Positions 1 through 8,433 of a stretch of DNA of 64,000 bases are shown piece by piece. Positions within the stretch are counted from its first letter, which is position 1; the number at the start of each line of letters is the position of its first letter. Made by a program: the position numbers and the translations under genes. Source of the DNA: Nocardiopsis suaedae (lineage in GTDB: Bacteria; Actinomycetota; Actinomycetes; Streptosporangiales; Streptosporangiaceae); assembly GCF_027706745.1 (NCBI RefSeq), contig NZ_JAQFWP010000033.1, positions 1 through 64,000 on the forward strand, given 5' to 3'. Below the pieces are notes generated by a model. The model ran no database searches. It saw only the letters and a program-made list of their open reading frames with translations, and had not been told where the DNA came from.

Positions 1-16
1 GGCCGACAACGCACCA

Positions 17-36
17 GGGAGGGCCGCCGCCCTCCC
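17..36. terminator. GC-rich hairpin near the window edge
   Basis: GGGAGGGC and GCCCTCCC form a perfect 8-bp stem around the loop CGCC. It has no T tract, which is usual for actinomycete terminators. It probably ends a gene lying to the left of the window. Between here and the first gene at 348 I see no convincing coding region, only a possible TAATCT hexamer at 285-290 and a small hairpin (CCGCCGCA/TGCGGCGG) at 302-322. Confidence 0.45.
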
Positions 37-347
37 TCGTCGCCGCCCTCCACCTGACACCCCGGCGGCCCGCCGCCCGGCCGGAGTCCATGAGCTGGGG
101 TACCTGCCGAGCCGCCTGCCCACATGGACCGAGAGGAACCCGGCGCCCGGCACTACCGCCGAGAAGAACGGACCCCGCCCCCTGGCCCCACTCCCCCGCG
201 CCTATCGGCCTGCCGGGGCGGACCCCGCGACCACCCGACATCCCCTCACCACATGCTCGGTGGGTCCTCCGAACGGGGATTGCGTAATCTTCACCGTGAA
301 ACCGCCGCACGGCATGCGGCGGGGACGGACACGAAACACGGGGGACC

Positions 348-1181
348 ATGTCGACCGGCGCCGACGGCGGATTCCGCACGCACACCGAACTCGTCCGGGA
401 CGCCGACCGCCCGGACTCCTGGCTGCTCGTCGTCGACGGCACGCCGCAGTCGCACGTCGACCTCTCCGACCCCACCCACCTGGACTTCGAGTACGTCCGC
501 CGCCTCGGGCACGTCGCCGACCTCCTCGCGCCCGCCGGGCAGCCGATCGACGTCTTCCACCTCGGCGCCGGGGCGCTCACCCTCGCCCGCTACATCGCCG
601 CCACCCGCCCCGGATCGCGGCAGCGGGCCGTCGACATCGACGCCGACCTGGTCGCCGCCGTCCGCTCCACGCTCCCCCTGGACCGCCGGTCCGGGATCCG
701 GGTCGGCATCGGCGACGCCCGCTCCTGGCTCGCCGAGCGGCACGACGCCCGGGCCGACCTGATCGTGTCCGACGTCTTCGCCGGGGCCCGCACCCCCGCC
801 GCCCTGACCAGCACCGAGTTCTTCACCGACGCCGCCCGGGTGCTGCGCCCCGGCGGCGTCCTCGCGGTGAACGTCGCCGACGGCGGCCGCCTGCTGCACG
901 CCCGCCGCCAGCTCGCCACCGCCGCCGAGGTGTTCGCCCACGCCGGTGTGGTGGCCGAACCCGGTGTGCTGCGCGGGCGCCGGTTCGGCAACCTCGTGCT
1001 GGTCGCCTCGGACCGGCCGCTGCCCGCCGACGAGCTGGCCCACCGGGCCCACCGCGACCCGGACATGGCCCGCCTCGTGCACGGAGACGACCTGGAGCGC
1101 TTCATCTCCGGTGCCCGTCCCGTCCGCGACGCCGACGCCGAGGACTCCCCCGCCCCGCCGAGCGGCACCTTCGTGCGCTGA
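348..1181 (+). CDS. Spermidine-synthase-like (aminopropyltransferase-fold) protein
   Basis: This 277-residue protein has the SAM-binding Rossmann fold of the polyamine aminopropyltransferase family. It shows the glycine loop HLGAGALTLA (71-80), the acidic strand end DIDADL (96-101), a DARSWL segment (123-128), DLIVSDVF (137-144) where family members carry the catalytic Asp region, and LRPGGVLAVNV (166-176). Stand-alone actinobacterial relatives are usually annotated only as spermidine-synthase-like, and many probably do not make spermidine. It is cytosolic, with no signal or membrane segment. The ATG follows a GGGGGA ribosome site. It stands alone between intergenic regions. The fold is secure; the substrate is unknown, and a methyltransferase role is possible. 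Confidence 0.75.
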   Translation: MSTGADGGFRTHTELVRDADRPDSWLLVVDGTPQSHVDLSDPTHLDFEYVRRLGHVADLLAPAGQPIDVFHLGAGALTLARYIAATRPGSRQRAVDIDADLVAAVRSTLPLDRRSGIRVGIGDARSWLAERHDARADLIVSDVFAGARTPAALTSTEFFTDAARVLRPGGVLAVNVADGGRLLHARRQLATAAEVFAHAGVVAEPGVLRGRRFGNLVLVASDRPLPADELAHRAHRDPDMARLVHGDDLERFISGARPVRDADAEDSPAPPSGTFVR

Positions 1182-1272
1182 CCGGCGCGACCGGGCAAGG
1201 GGGCCGCCATTCATCGGGTCACCCCAGGTGCGCTAGTGTCGGCCCCGGACCACCACCCACGCGAGGACACCG

Positions 1273-1320
1273 ATGGGCGACCCGACCACTCTCTTCGTCA
1301 CTCCTCCCCCGGACGCCTGA
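1273..1320 (+). CDS. Candidate leader peptide upstream of the EamA transporter
   Basis: A 15-codon frame reads MGDPTTLFVTPPPDA and is preceded by GAGGA at 1263-1267, five bases from the ATG. It ends 84 bases before the transporter start. The next sequence can fold: GGAGCG (1323-1328) pairs with CGCTCC (1359-1364) around a CGCG/CGCG inner stem. A short well-initiated frame with three consecutive prolines followed by a hairpin is the arrangement expected for ribosome-mediated attenuation, because PPP slows elongation. This is inference; expression is not shown. Confidence 0.35.
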   Translation: MGDPTTLFVTPPPDA

Positions 1321-1404
1321 CAGGAGCGTCCGCGGCTCCGCGGTACGGACACCGCCGGCGCTCCGTGATGCGGCCGAATCCCCATCGACGGAGGAGTCCT
1401 CGTC

Positions 1405-2352
1405 GTGCCTTCCACCTCTCCCGACGCGTCCGCGCACGCCGCGTCGTCCGCCGCGCCCGCGCGGCGCGGCCTCGCCCTGCTCGCCACCGCCGGTGTGCTC
1501 TGGGGCATGGGCGGCCCCGCCGGCCACCTGCTGCAGTCCGCCGGGGTCGCCCCCTTGGCCGTGGCCACCTACCGCCTGCTCATCGCCGGGCTGCTGATCA
1601 CCGCGTTCCTCGCCGCCACCGGAGCCCTGCGGCGCCTGCCCCGCTCCCGGGCGTTCGCGGTGCGCCTGGCCGCCAACGCCGTCCTGCACGCCGTCTTCCA
1701 GCTCCTGTACTTCGCCTCGCTCGCCCTCATCCCGGTGGGCCTGGCGACGCTGGTGAAGATCGGCAGCGTTCCGGTGTTCGTGGCCGCCGGGGTCTGCCTG
1801 CTCGCCCGGCGCCGCCCCGGCGCGCGGCTCGCGGTGTCCGTGGTGCCCGCCCTCGCCGGGCTGGCGCTGCTGGCCGGGTTCCCCTCGGTCGGCGCCTCCC
1901 CGGCCCACCTGGCGGCCGGGCTGGCCTGCGCCCTGGGGGCGGGGCTGGCGTTCTCGGCGATGACGCTGGTCAACCGGCGACCCGTGGAAGGGCTGCCGCC
2001 GCTGGTCAACGTCGGCCTGGGCATGCTCGCGGGGGCCGTGCTCCTGCTGCCCGCGGGCCTGGCCGCCGGGATGGCCGTCCCCGCCCGGCCGGACACGCTC
2101 GCCCTGCTGGCCTTCCTGGGCCTGGTCCCCACGGTCCTCGCCTACCTGGCCTACTTCCGGGGCCTGCAGTCGGCCTCGGACGCGGGGGCCGCCGTCGGCA
2201 CGCTCGCCGAGCCGATGACCGCCGCCGTTCTGTCGGCCCTGTTCCTCGGTGAGCGGATGACGGTGCCGGGACTGGTCGGTACGGCGCTGCTGGCGGTGTC
2301 CATGTCGGCCGAACCGGTCGCGGACGCCGTGCGGCGGCGCCTACGGCGCTGA
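1405..2352 (+). CDS. EamA/DMT-family transporter
   Basis: This 315-residue, highly hydrophobic protein has two tandem EamA units of about five membrane segments each. The first covers roughly 14-150 and includes LWGMGGPAGHLL and TYRLLIAGLLI. The second covers roughly 160-305 and includes VNVGLGMLAG, PTVLAYLAYFRGL and TLAEPMTAAVLSALFLGE, which is typical of the second repeat in this superfamily. Members export or import amino acids and other small metabolites across the cytoplasmic membrane; the substrate cannot be read from sequence. The GTG start follows a GGAGGAG ribosome site at 1389-1395. A candidate leader peptide lies upstream and a perfect palindrome downstream. Confidence 0.85.
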   Translation: MPSTSPDASAHAASSAAPARRGLALLATAGVLWGMGGPAGHLLQSAGVAPLAVATYRLLIAGLLITAFLAATGALRRLPRSRAFAVRLAANAVLHAVFQLLYFASLALIPVGLATLVKIGSVPVFVAAGVCLLARRRPGARLAVSVVPALAGLALLAGFPSVGASPAHLAAGLACALGAGLAFSAMTLVNRRPVEGLPPLVNVGLGMLAGAVLLLPAGLAAGMAVPARPDTLALLAFLGLVPTVLAYLAYFRGLQSASDAGAAVGTLAEPMTAAVLSALFLGERMTVPGLVGTALLAVSMSAEPVADAVRRRLRR

Positions 2353-2370
2353 TCCGGCCCCCGGACGCCC

Positions 2371-2402
2371 GGGGCGTGTACTCCCCGGGGAGTACACGCC
2401 CC
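2371..2402. terminator. 32-bp perfect palindrome after the EamA gene
   Basis: GGGGCGTGTACTCCCC is followed immediately by its exact reverse complement. It lies 18 bases after the transporter stop and 63 bases before the histidine kinase start. It could end the transporter transcript, or it could be an operator for the two-component genes. A second hairpin, CCTCCC/GGGAGG, follows at about 2411-2426. Confidence 0.5.
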
Positions 2403-2465
2403 GGCCGGATCCTCCCCTCCGGGAGGACGCGCCGCCCCCTGGGGCGCTGCGTACCGTTGGGTGCC

Positions 2466-3683
2466 ATGACCGTCTCCCGCTGGCGCCCCACGACGGGCGA
2501 CACGGTGCTCGCCGCCGCGCTCGCGGCCGTCGTGTTCGTCGTCTCCATCGGGCTCGACCTCTACCACGCTCCGCCCTTCGAGCGCGGCCTGGACCCGCTC
2601 GGCTACACGCTGCTGGGCCTGGCGGTGTTCCCCCTGTTCTGGCGCAGGCGGGCCCCCCTGCCCGTCGCGCTCACGACCGTCCCCGCCACCACGCTGTACT
2701 ACCCGCTGGGCTTCCCCGACGGCCCGGTGCTCCTGTGCGGCGCGGTCGCGCTGTTCACCGTCGTCGCCCAGGGGTACCGCTGGCAGGGGTGGTCCCTGGG
2801 TCTGGCGCAGTGGCTCGTCGTCCACGGCTGGGAGGCCTACGCCTTCGGGACGCCGCTCATTCTGGGCCCCGCCCTCGGCGTCCTCGCGTGGACCCTGGTG
2901 GTCATGTGCACCGCCGAAGTGACGCGGTGGCGCCGCGAGTACCAGGCGGTGCTGGAACAGCGCCGCGCCGACGCCGCTCGCACCCGCGAGGAGGAGATCC
3001 TGCGCCGCACCGCCGACGAGCGGCTGCGCCTGGCCCGGGAGGTGCACGACACCGTCGCGCACAGCATCTCCCTGATCAACGTCCAGGCCGGGACGGCGCT
3101 CTACCTCATCGAGGCCGAGCCCGAGCGCGCCGCGCAGGCGCTGGCCACCATCAAGCGGACCAGCAAGGAGACCCTGCGCGACCTGCGCGCCACCCTCGAC
3201 GTGCTGCGGGCCGTGGACGAGGAGGCGCCACGCGCCCCCACACCGGGCCTGGACCGGCTGGAACGCCTGGTCGAGGACACCCGGGGCGCCGGGATCGGCG
3301 TCGCTCTGGAGGTCCGCGGCGAGCGCCGGCGCCTCCCGCCGGGCACCGAGGCCGCCGCCTTCCGGATCGTCCAGGAGGCGCTGACCAACGTCGTCCGGCA
3401 CAGCGGCGCCGGGCACGCGGCGGTGGAGGTCGGCTACCGCCCCGAGGGGGTGGAGCTGCGGGTGCGCGACGACGGCCGCGGCCCGGCGCCCGCGCACCGG
3501 GCCGGCAACGGCCTGACCGGGATGCGCGAGCGCGCCGAGGCGCTCGGCGGCGCGTTCGGCGCGGGACCGGGCGGGGACGGGGGGTTCGAGGTGTGGGCCC
3601 ACCTCCCGGCCTCCTCGGGAGAACCCTCGGCGGCACGGGATACTGGCCCGGACGGTGCGGGCGTTCGAGGGGAGCACGGGTGA
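2466..3683 (+). CDS. Sensor histidine kinase (HPK7/NarX-like)
   Basis: This 405-residue two-component sensor has a membrane N-terminus (about residues 15-160, four or five hydrophobic segments), a short coiled region rich in Arg and Glu, and the HisKA_3 dimerisation box LAREVHDTVAHSISLINVQ carrying the phospho-accepting His. A HATPase_c domain follows, with ALTNVVRHS (N box), DDGRG (G1) and NGLTGMRER (G2). Its stop overlaps the response regulator start (GTGA), so the pair is translationally coupled. I chose ATG 2466 because upstream in-frame codons run into the palindrome. No clear ribosome site is visible, and a TACCGT hexamer at 2452-2457 suggests a leaderless or nearly leaderless transcript. 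The signal is unknown. Confidence 0.88.
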   Translation: MTVSRWRPTTGDTVLAAALAAVVFVVSIGLDLYHAPPFERGLDPLGYTLLGLAVFPLFWRRRAPLPVALTTVPATTLYYPLGFPDGPVLLCGAVALFTVVAQGYRWQGWSLGLAQWLVVHGWEAYAFGTPLILGPALGVLAWTLVVMCTAEVTRWRREYQAVLEQRRADAARTREEEILRRTADERLRLAREVHDTVAHSISLINVQAGTALYLIEAEPERAAQALATIKRTSKETLRDLRATLDVLRAVDEEAPRAPTPGLDRLERLVEDTRGAGIGVALEVRGERRRLPPGTEAAAFRIVQEALTNVVRHSGAGHAAVEVGYRPEGVELRVRDDGRGPAPAHRAGNGLTGMRERAEALGGAFGAGPGGDGGFEVWAHLPASSGEPSAARDTGPDGAGVRGEHG

Positions 3684-4348
3684 TCCGGGTGCTGCTGGCC
3701 GACGACCAGTCCCTGGTGCGGGCGGGTTTCGCGGCGCTGCTGAACAGCGCGCCCGACATCGAGGTGGCCGCGGAGGCCGCGGACGGCGAGGAGGCCGTGC
3801 GGCTGGCCGCCGCCGAGCGGCCGAACGTGGTGCTGATGGACATCCGCATGCCGGGCACCGACGGCCTGGCCGCCACCGGGCGCATCCTGGCCGACCCGGC
3901 GCTGTCCGCCACCAAGGTGATCATCCTGACCACCTTCGACCTGGACGAGTACATCTTCGAGGCGCTGCGGGCGGGCGCCAGCGGCTTCCTGGTCAAGGAC
4001 ACCGAGCCGGAGGAGCTGCTGCAGGGGGTGCGGGTGGTGGCGCGCGGGGACGCGCTGCTGTCGCCGACGGTGACCCGGCGCCTGGTCGCCGACTACGCCG
4101 CCCGGCCGTCCCGCCGCGCGGCCCCGACGGAGCGGCTGGCCGAGCTGACCGACCGGGAGCGCGAGGTGCTGGCCCTGGTCGGTGCGGGGCTGTCGAACGA
4201 TGAGATCGCCGAGCGGCTGGTACTGAGCCCGGCGACGGCGAAGACGCACGTCAGCCGGGCGATGGTGAAGCTCCGGGTGCGCGACCGGGCGCAACTGGTC
4301 GTGATCGCCTACGAGACGTCCCTCGTGACGCCGGGCTGGCTGGACTGA
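3680..4348 (+). CDS. NarL/FixJ-family response regulator
   Basis: This 222-residue partner of the kinase has a receiver domain with the acidic pair at residues 8-9, the phospho-acceptor in VVLMDIRMPG (Asp54) and the conserved Lys in FLVKD near 104. The C-terminal LuxR helix-turn-helix begins at LTDREREVLALVGAGLSNDEIAERL and ends in KTHVSRAMVKLRVRDR. GTG 3680 overlaps the kinase stop by four bases. Targets are not visible; autoregulation through the palindrome at 2371 is possible but untested. Confidence 0.9.
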   Translation: MIRVLLADDQSLVRAGFAALLNSAPDIEVAAEAADGEEAVRLAAAERPNVVLMDIRMPGTDGLAATGRILADPALSATKVIILTTFDLDEYIFEALRAGASGFLVKDTEPEELLQGVRVVARGDALLSPTVTRRLVADYAARPSRRAAPTERLAELTDREREVLALVGAGLSNDEIAERLVLSPATAKTHVSRAMVKLRVRDRAQLVVIAYETSLVTPGWLD

Positions 4349-4693
4349 CACCCGGCGCTCCCGCCCGCGCCGAGCCGTACGCCGCGCAGCGGACGGGCGC
4401 GCACTAGCGGGCCATGGGGGTACCCGCACCACCGAGACGGGTCCGGCCGCCTCTGGCCTGACCCGCACGACGCGCCCCGCCCGCCGATCCGCCGTCCGCG
4501 GCGCGTCTGGGCCCCCGCATCCCCCCTAAGGGCACCGCGGGTTCCCCCTTACACCCGGGGGAGTACCCGGCCCGCCTCCCCCACGCCCAGCGCCGTAGGG
4601 GGATTGCCTTCCCCCGGTCGATGCCCCGCGGCCGACCGTGGGCCCACCATCGTCGCCGTCACTGATTCGGCCCCGACGGTTAAGGCGCACGGC
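4349..4693. other. 345-bp intergenic region before cydA
   Basis: I find no gene here. The stretch is GC-rich with clustered C tracts and the related segments CCCCCTAAGGG and CCCCCTTACACCCGGGGGAG near 4525-4565, which may fold. There is no Rex-type TGTGA-N6-TCACA operator of the kind that controls cydAB in other actinobacteria, and no clear promoter. Confidence 0.4.
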
Positions 4694-5947
4694 ATGCTCG
4701 ACGACCCCCTGGCTCTGGCGCGGCTCCAGTTCGCGTTCACGGCGGCGACGCACTACATGTTCGTCGCGCTCACCCTCGGCCTCGCCCCCTACATCCTGTT
4801 CAACCAGCTCGCGGCCGTGCGCAAGCGCGACGAGGCGCGGATGCGCGCCGTCCGGTTCTGGGGCGGCCTCTATGTCGTCAACTACGCGATGGGCGTGCTC
4901 TCCGGCCTGGTGATGGAGCTGCAGCTGGCGTTGAACTGGAGCGGGCTGAGCGGCATGTTCGGCTACGCCTTCGGCGCCCCGCTCGCGGTGGAGACGATGG
5001 GCGCGTTCTTCGTCGAGTCCACCTTCCTCGGCCTGTGGATCTTCGGCTGGGACCGGATGGGCCGGTGGGCGCACTGGGCGTGCTTCCTGGTGGTGACCGC
5101 GACCGCCTACGCCTCGGCCTACTGGGTGCTGGTGGCCAACGGGTTCCTCAAGTGGCCGGCCGGGTTCCGCATCGAGGACGGGACGGCGGTGCTGGACAGC
5201 CCCTGGGCACTGATGGGCAACCCGTCGGCGCTGCTGGCCTTCGCCCACGTGGCCACCTCCGCCCTGCTCGTCGGCGCCGCGGTGATCGGCGCGGTCAGCG
5301 CCTCCCACCTGCGGCGGGGCCACGACCCGGACCGGATGTTCCACCGCGGGGTGCGGCACGCGGTCGCGATCATGCTGGTGGCGGTCTTCCCGGTGGTCGC
5401 GTTCGGGGGCACCCAGTTCGCCATGATCGGGCAGGACCCGCCCACCAGCGGCGCCACCTACACCGCCGAGGAGATCGCCGCGATCGAGGCGGCCGCGTCC
5501 CCGGCGGTGGAGGCCGTCGGCAGGATCGGCGGCGACGTGGTCATGATGACGTCCTGGCTGCTGATCACCCTGGTGGCCGGGACCGGGGCGCTGGTGTGGC
5601 TGGTGCGGCGGCTGGACCGGTGGCGCTGGTTCCACTGGGTGCTGATCGCCCTGCCCGCCCTGCCCTACCTCGCCAGCATCGGCGGGTGGACGTTCCGCGA
5701 GACCATGCGCCAGCCGTGGGTCGTCCGCCACCACCTGACCACCGCCGACGCCATGACCGACCTGTCGCCCGCGATGGCGGTGGCCTCCTTCGCCTTCTTC
5801 ACCGCCGCCTTCACCGCGCTGGCCGCGGTCACCTTCTGGCTGCTGGTCCGCTTCGCCCGGCGCGGCCCCGAGGGCGGGCCGCTCGCCCCGGCGCCCGCCG
5901 GACCGGACCGGGAGGGCGGGGAGCCGGTGCCCGCCCGGACCCTGTGA
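4694..5947 (+). CDS. cydA: Cytochrome bd ubiquinol/menaquinol oxidase subunit I
   Basis: This is the haem-carrying subunit of the high-affinity terminal oxidase that reduces oxygen at the cytoplasmic membrane. The start MLDDPLALARLQFAFTAATH matches the family N-terminus, including the ARLQFA motif and the His used as haem ligand. Later marks are a long series of membrane helices and the ETMRQPWVV segment, equivalent to the family GRQPW motif. At 417 residues it is a short-Q-loop form, like many actinobacterial CydA proteins and unlike the about 520-residue E. coli protein. ATG 4694 was preferred to upstream TTG 4604 because homology begins there and TAAGG lies 8 bases upstream. cydB follows; cydDC are not in the window. 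Confidence 0.9.
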   Translation: MLDDPLALARLQFAFTAATHYMFVALTLGLAPYILFNQLAAVRKRDEARMRAVRFWGGLYVVNYAMGVLSGLVMELQLALNWSGLSGMFGYAFGAPLAVETMGAFFVESTFLGLWIFGWDRMGRWAHWACFLVVTATAYASAYWVLVANGFLKWPAGFRIEDGTAVLDSPWALMGNPSALLAFAHVATSALLVGAAVIGAVSASHLRRGHDPDRMFHRGVRHAVAIMLVAVFPVVAFGGTQFAMIGQDPPTSGATYTAEEIAAIEAAASPAVEAVGRIGGDVVMMTSWLLITLVAGTGALVWLVRRLDRWRWFHWVLIALPALPYLASIGGWTFRETMRQPWVVRHHLTTADAMTDLSPAMAVASFAFFTAAFTALAAVTFWLLVRFARRGPEGGPLAPAPAGPDREGGEPVPARTL

Positions 5948-5991
5948 CCCCGGAGACCCCGTGACCCCCCACGACGACGCTGGAGACCCCG

Positions 5992-7017
5992 ATGGAGCTC
6001 GTACCCGTCCTGTTCCTCACCGCACTGCTGGTGGGCTACTTCGTCCTCGCGGGCTGCGACGTCGGGCTGGGCATGCTGGTGCCCTACCTGGCCCGCACCC
6101 GCGGTGAGCGGCGGCGCGCCGTCTCCGCGGCCGCCCCCTACTTCCTGGGCACCGAGGTGTGGCTGGTCGGCGCGATCGGCGTCGTCGCGGGCCTGTTCCC
6201 GGAGCTGAAGACCACCGTGGTCACCGGGCTGTGGCCGGTGTTCTCGGCCCTGCTGGCCGGGTGGCTGCTGCGCGACGCCGGGCTGTGGTTCCGGGCCCGG
6301 GCCGAGGCGCCGGCCTGGCACGGGCTGTGGGACGCGGCGATCGTCGGCGGAAGCTGGACGGTGGCGGTGTGCTGGGGCCTGGTCGGCGGAGCGCTTCTGG
6401 CGGGCGGGTCGCCCGCCTCCCCGTTCGCGCTGGCCGTCGCCGCTCTCGTGGTGGTGCTCTTCCTGCTGCGCGGGGCGGCCTTCGGCGCCGAGCGCCTGGT
6501 GCCGCCGGGCCGCGAGGCCGACGGTTCGGAGGCCGCGGACGCGGCGGACGCGGCGGCGCGGCTGACCCGGGTGCTGGCGCGGGTCGGGCTCGCGGTGCTG
6601 GCGGTCGCGGCGGTGCTGGGCGCCCTCCCCGGCGCCCTGGACGGCGGTCGGCCGCTCGCGGCGGGCGCCGGGGCCGCGCTGGTCGCGGTGGCCCTGGCGG
6701 CCACCGCCGGGACGGAGGGCCCCGGGCGCTCCCGGCACGCCTCGGCCGTGGCGATGGGGGTACTGGCCCCGGCGGTGGCGGTGGGTGCGGCGCTGCCGGT
6801 GGAGCCGGTGCCCGGAGCGGTGCTGACTCTGGTGGCGGTGGCGCTGGCCCCGGTGGTGCCGCTCATGGTGCTGGGCCAGGTGGCGCTGTACCGGATGCTG
6901 CGCCGTCCCGCGTCGGCGACCGGCTTCTTCGCCCAGGCGGCGCTCGGGTCGCCGACGGGCCGGTTGCGGCCGACGGCGGTTGGCGGCCCCCGGGTTCGGG
7001 AATCCTCCGGAGGATGA
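5992..7017 (+). CDS. cydB: Cytochrome bd oxidase subunit II
   Basis: This 341-residue integral membrane partner of CydA starts MELVPVLFLTALLVGYFVLAG, followed by CDVGLGMLVPYL, the equivalent of the family GFDFGVGML motif. GTEVWLVGAIG is also typical. It lacks haem ligands of its own and completes the CydAB heterodimer. It lies 44 bases after cydA, almost certainly in the same transcript. The C-terminal tail beyond about residue 310 is Arg/Pro-rich and cytosolic. Confidence 0.87.
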   Translation: MELVPVLFLTALLVGYFVLAGCDVGLGMLVPYLARTRGERRRAVSAAAPYFLGTEVWLVGAIGVVAGLFPELKTTVVTGLWPVFSALLAGWLLRDAGLWFRARAEAPAWHGLWDAAIVGGSWTVAVCWGLVGGALLAGGSPASPFALAVAALVVVLFLLRGAAFGAERLVPPGREADGSEAADAADAAARLTRVLARVGLAVLAVAAVLGALPGALDGGRPLAAGAGAALVAVALAATAGTEGPGRSRHASAVAMGVLAPAVAVGAALPVEPVPGAVLTLVAVALAPVVPLMVLGQVALYRMLRRPASATGFFAQAALGSPTGRLRPTAVGGPRVRESSGG

Positions 7018-7187
7018 CCGGGCGGCGCCGCGTCTCCGGCCACCACGGAGCACGGGTCACCCCACGCCCCCGGGGCGGCCCGTGCGGTGGACCGGCGCGG
7101 CAGGATGTTTTCCCCTCTCTTTGTTGCCACACTCTGTGACATTGCCAATACGCTTGGTCGCAAGGCGGGACCGGGGGGAAGGGTCCG

Positions 7188-7556
7188 ATGTCGATCTCCG
7201 ATCTGTTCGCTTCCGCGGAGGACCAGCTCGACCTGCACGAGCGGCTCCGGCTCTATATCGAAGGGGTGCGCGAGCGCGCCGACCGGGCGGTGCCCTGGGG
7301 GCCCGACACCGTCGGCGTCCCCCGCCAGAGCTGTGACAGCGGGCTGCTGCGCATCAACGACGTGGCGTTCTACGCCAACGCCCGGCACGAGATCTCCACC
7401 TTCGCCGGGCTGTGCCTGAACCTGCTGTCCCTGCACCGCCCGCGCGACGGCGGCGGCATCAGCAGCGCCCAGGCCCCGGCGGTGCAGCGGTGCCGCTGCT
7501 GCATGCTCCGCTGGCCCTGCCCGACCATCCGGGAGATGGCCGAACTGCTCGGCTGA
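7188..7556 (+). CDS. Small conserved actinobacterial protein with Cys-rich C-terminus
   Basis: This 122-residue soluble protein does not match a function I can name. The N-terminal half is helical and charged (FASAEDQLDLHERLRLYIEG), the middle contains RINDVAFYANARHE, and the end carries the cluster RCRCCMLRWPCPT before a helix IREMAELL. Four cysteines in nine residues could bind zinc or another metal. The ATG follows GGGGGAAGG. Upstream at 7121-7152 is a moderately AT-rich stretch, and CGCTTGGT at 7151-7158 resembles one half of the palindromes described at 11.7 and 51.4 kb. It lies directly before the KstR2-like gene. Confidence 0.6.
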   Translation: MSISDLFASAEDQLDLHERLRLYIEGVRERADRAVPWGPDTVGVPRQSCDSGLLRINDVAFYANARHEISTFAGLCLNLLSLHRPRDGGGISSAQAPAVQRCRCCMLRWPCPTIREMAELLG

Positions 7557-7611
7557 CCGGGGCACCGCGCCGGGACGCCCGTGCGCGAGGACGCGCGGCC
7601 CGGCGTTATCG

Positions 7612-7640
7612 AGCAAGCGATTGGACAGCGGAAGCATAAT
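7612..7640 (+). promoter_or_regulatory. Promoter and candidate autoregulatory operator of the TetR gene
   Basis: AGCAAGCGATTGGA (7612-7625) fits the published KstR2 consensus AnCAAGnnCTTGnT with two mismatches. It occupies the place where a -35 element would lie relative to CATAAT at 7635-7640. The -10 ends seven bases before the chosen GTG at 7647, so the mRNA would be leaderless. An operator covering the -35 region upstream of a TetR gene implies autorepression. Confidence 0.5.
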
Positions 7641-7646
7641 GGGGGC

Positions 7647-8384
7647 GTGAACACCCGCAGCCGAGACGCCTCGGGCGCCTCCACCACCGACGACGCCACT
7701 GACGACGCCACCTCCCCGGTGACCGGCGGCGCGCCCCGCGGGCGCGGGCGCGGCCGGCGCTCCTCCTCCGCCGCCGCCTCGGAGCGGCGCGGGAACCTGG
7801 TGCGGCTGGCCGCCGACCTGTTCGCCCGCAAGGGCTTCCAGGCCACCACCGTGCGGGAGATCGCCGACGAGGCGGGCATCCTCTCCGGCAGCCTCTACCA
7901 CCACTTCGACTCCAAGGAGTCGATCGTGGACGAGGTGCTCTCCTCCTACCTCGAGGACCTGCTCGGCCGCTACCGCGCGGCCGTGGAGGCGGACGGCGGG
8001 CCGCGGGAGGTGCTCTCCCGCCTGATCCAGGAGGCCTACCGGTCGCTGGAGCCGCACCGGGCGGCGATCACGGTGGTCCAGAACGACTGGAACTACCTGC
8101 AGCAGTTCCCGCGGTTCGGCTACCTGGCCGAGGCCGAGGGCGAGATCCAGGACATCTGGGTCGGCGTGATCGGCGACGGCCAGCGCGAAGGGGTGTTCCG
8201 CCACGACATCGACCCGAAGCTGACCTACCGGATGATCCGCGACACCATCTGGGTCGCGGTGCGCTGGTACCGCCCGGAGGGGACCCTGGGCACCGCCGAG
8301 CTGGCGGAGCACTTCATGACGGTGCTGTTCGACGGGATCAGCGTCGGCCGCCGCGACTCCCAGCCCGCACCGGCCGGGGGCTGA
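7647..8384 (+). CDS. TetR-family repressor, KstR2-like
   Basis: This 245-residue regulator has a low-complexity N-terminal extension of about 46 residues and then a TetR helix-turn-helix (GFQATTVREIADEAGILSGS, then LYHHFDSKE). The ligand domain contains PRFGYLAE, DIWVGV, REGVFRHDIDP and TYRMIRDTIWVAVRWYRPEG. Several of these stretches closely resemble what I know of mycobacterial KstR2, the repressor of the HIP (steroid ring C/D) genes, which responds to a CoA thioester. GTG 7647 was chosen over GTG 7581 because the promoter and operator lie between them. It heads a block of CoA-dependent catabolic genes and plausibly controls some of them. The family call is good; the ligand is inferred. Confidence 0.85.
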   Translation: MNTRSRDASGASTTDDATDDATSPVTGGAPRGRGRGRRSSSAAASERRGNLVRLAADLFARKGFQATTVREIADEAGILSGSLYHHFDSKESIVDEVLSSYLEDLLGRYRAAVEADGGPREVLSRLIQEAYRSLEPHRAAITVVQNDWNYLQQFPRFGYLAEAEGEIQDIWVGVIGDGQREGVFRHDIDPKLTYRMIRDTIWVAVRWYRPEGTLGTAELAEHFMTVLFDGISVGRRDSQPAPAGG

Positions 8385-8392
8385 GCCCAGGG

Positions 8393-8421
8393 CCCGGGGG
8401 CGCCCGCTCGGCGCCCCCGGG
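8393..8421. terminator. Bidirectional terminator hairpin
   Basis: CCCGGGGGCGCC and GGCGCCCCCGGG form a perfect 12-bp stem around a five-base loop. It lies between the convergent TetR gene and the small minus-strand gene that ends at 8434. Confidence 0.75.
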
Positions 8422-8433
8422 CGGCGGGCGGGG

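Noticed and set aside
4349-4693. A Rex (redox) operator for cydAB
   Set aside because: No TGTGA-N6-TCACA-like dyad is present; only GC-rich repeats are seen.
7121-7152. A definite promoter for the small Cys-rich gene
   Set aside because: TTGTTG/GCCAAT and TTGCCA/AATACG pairs both match poorly; the region is only mentioned as AT-rich.
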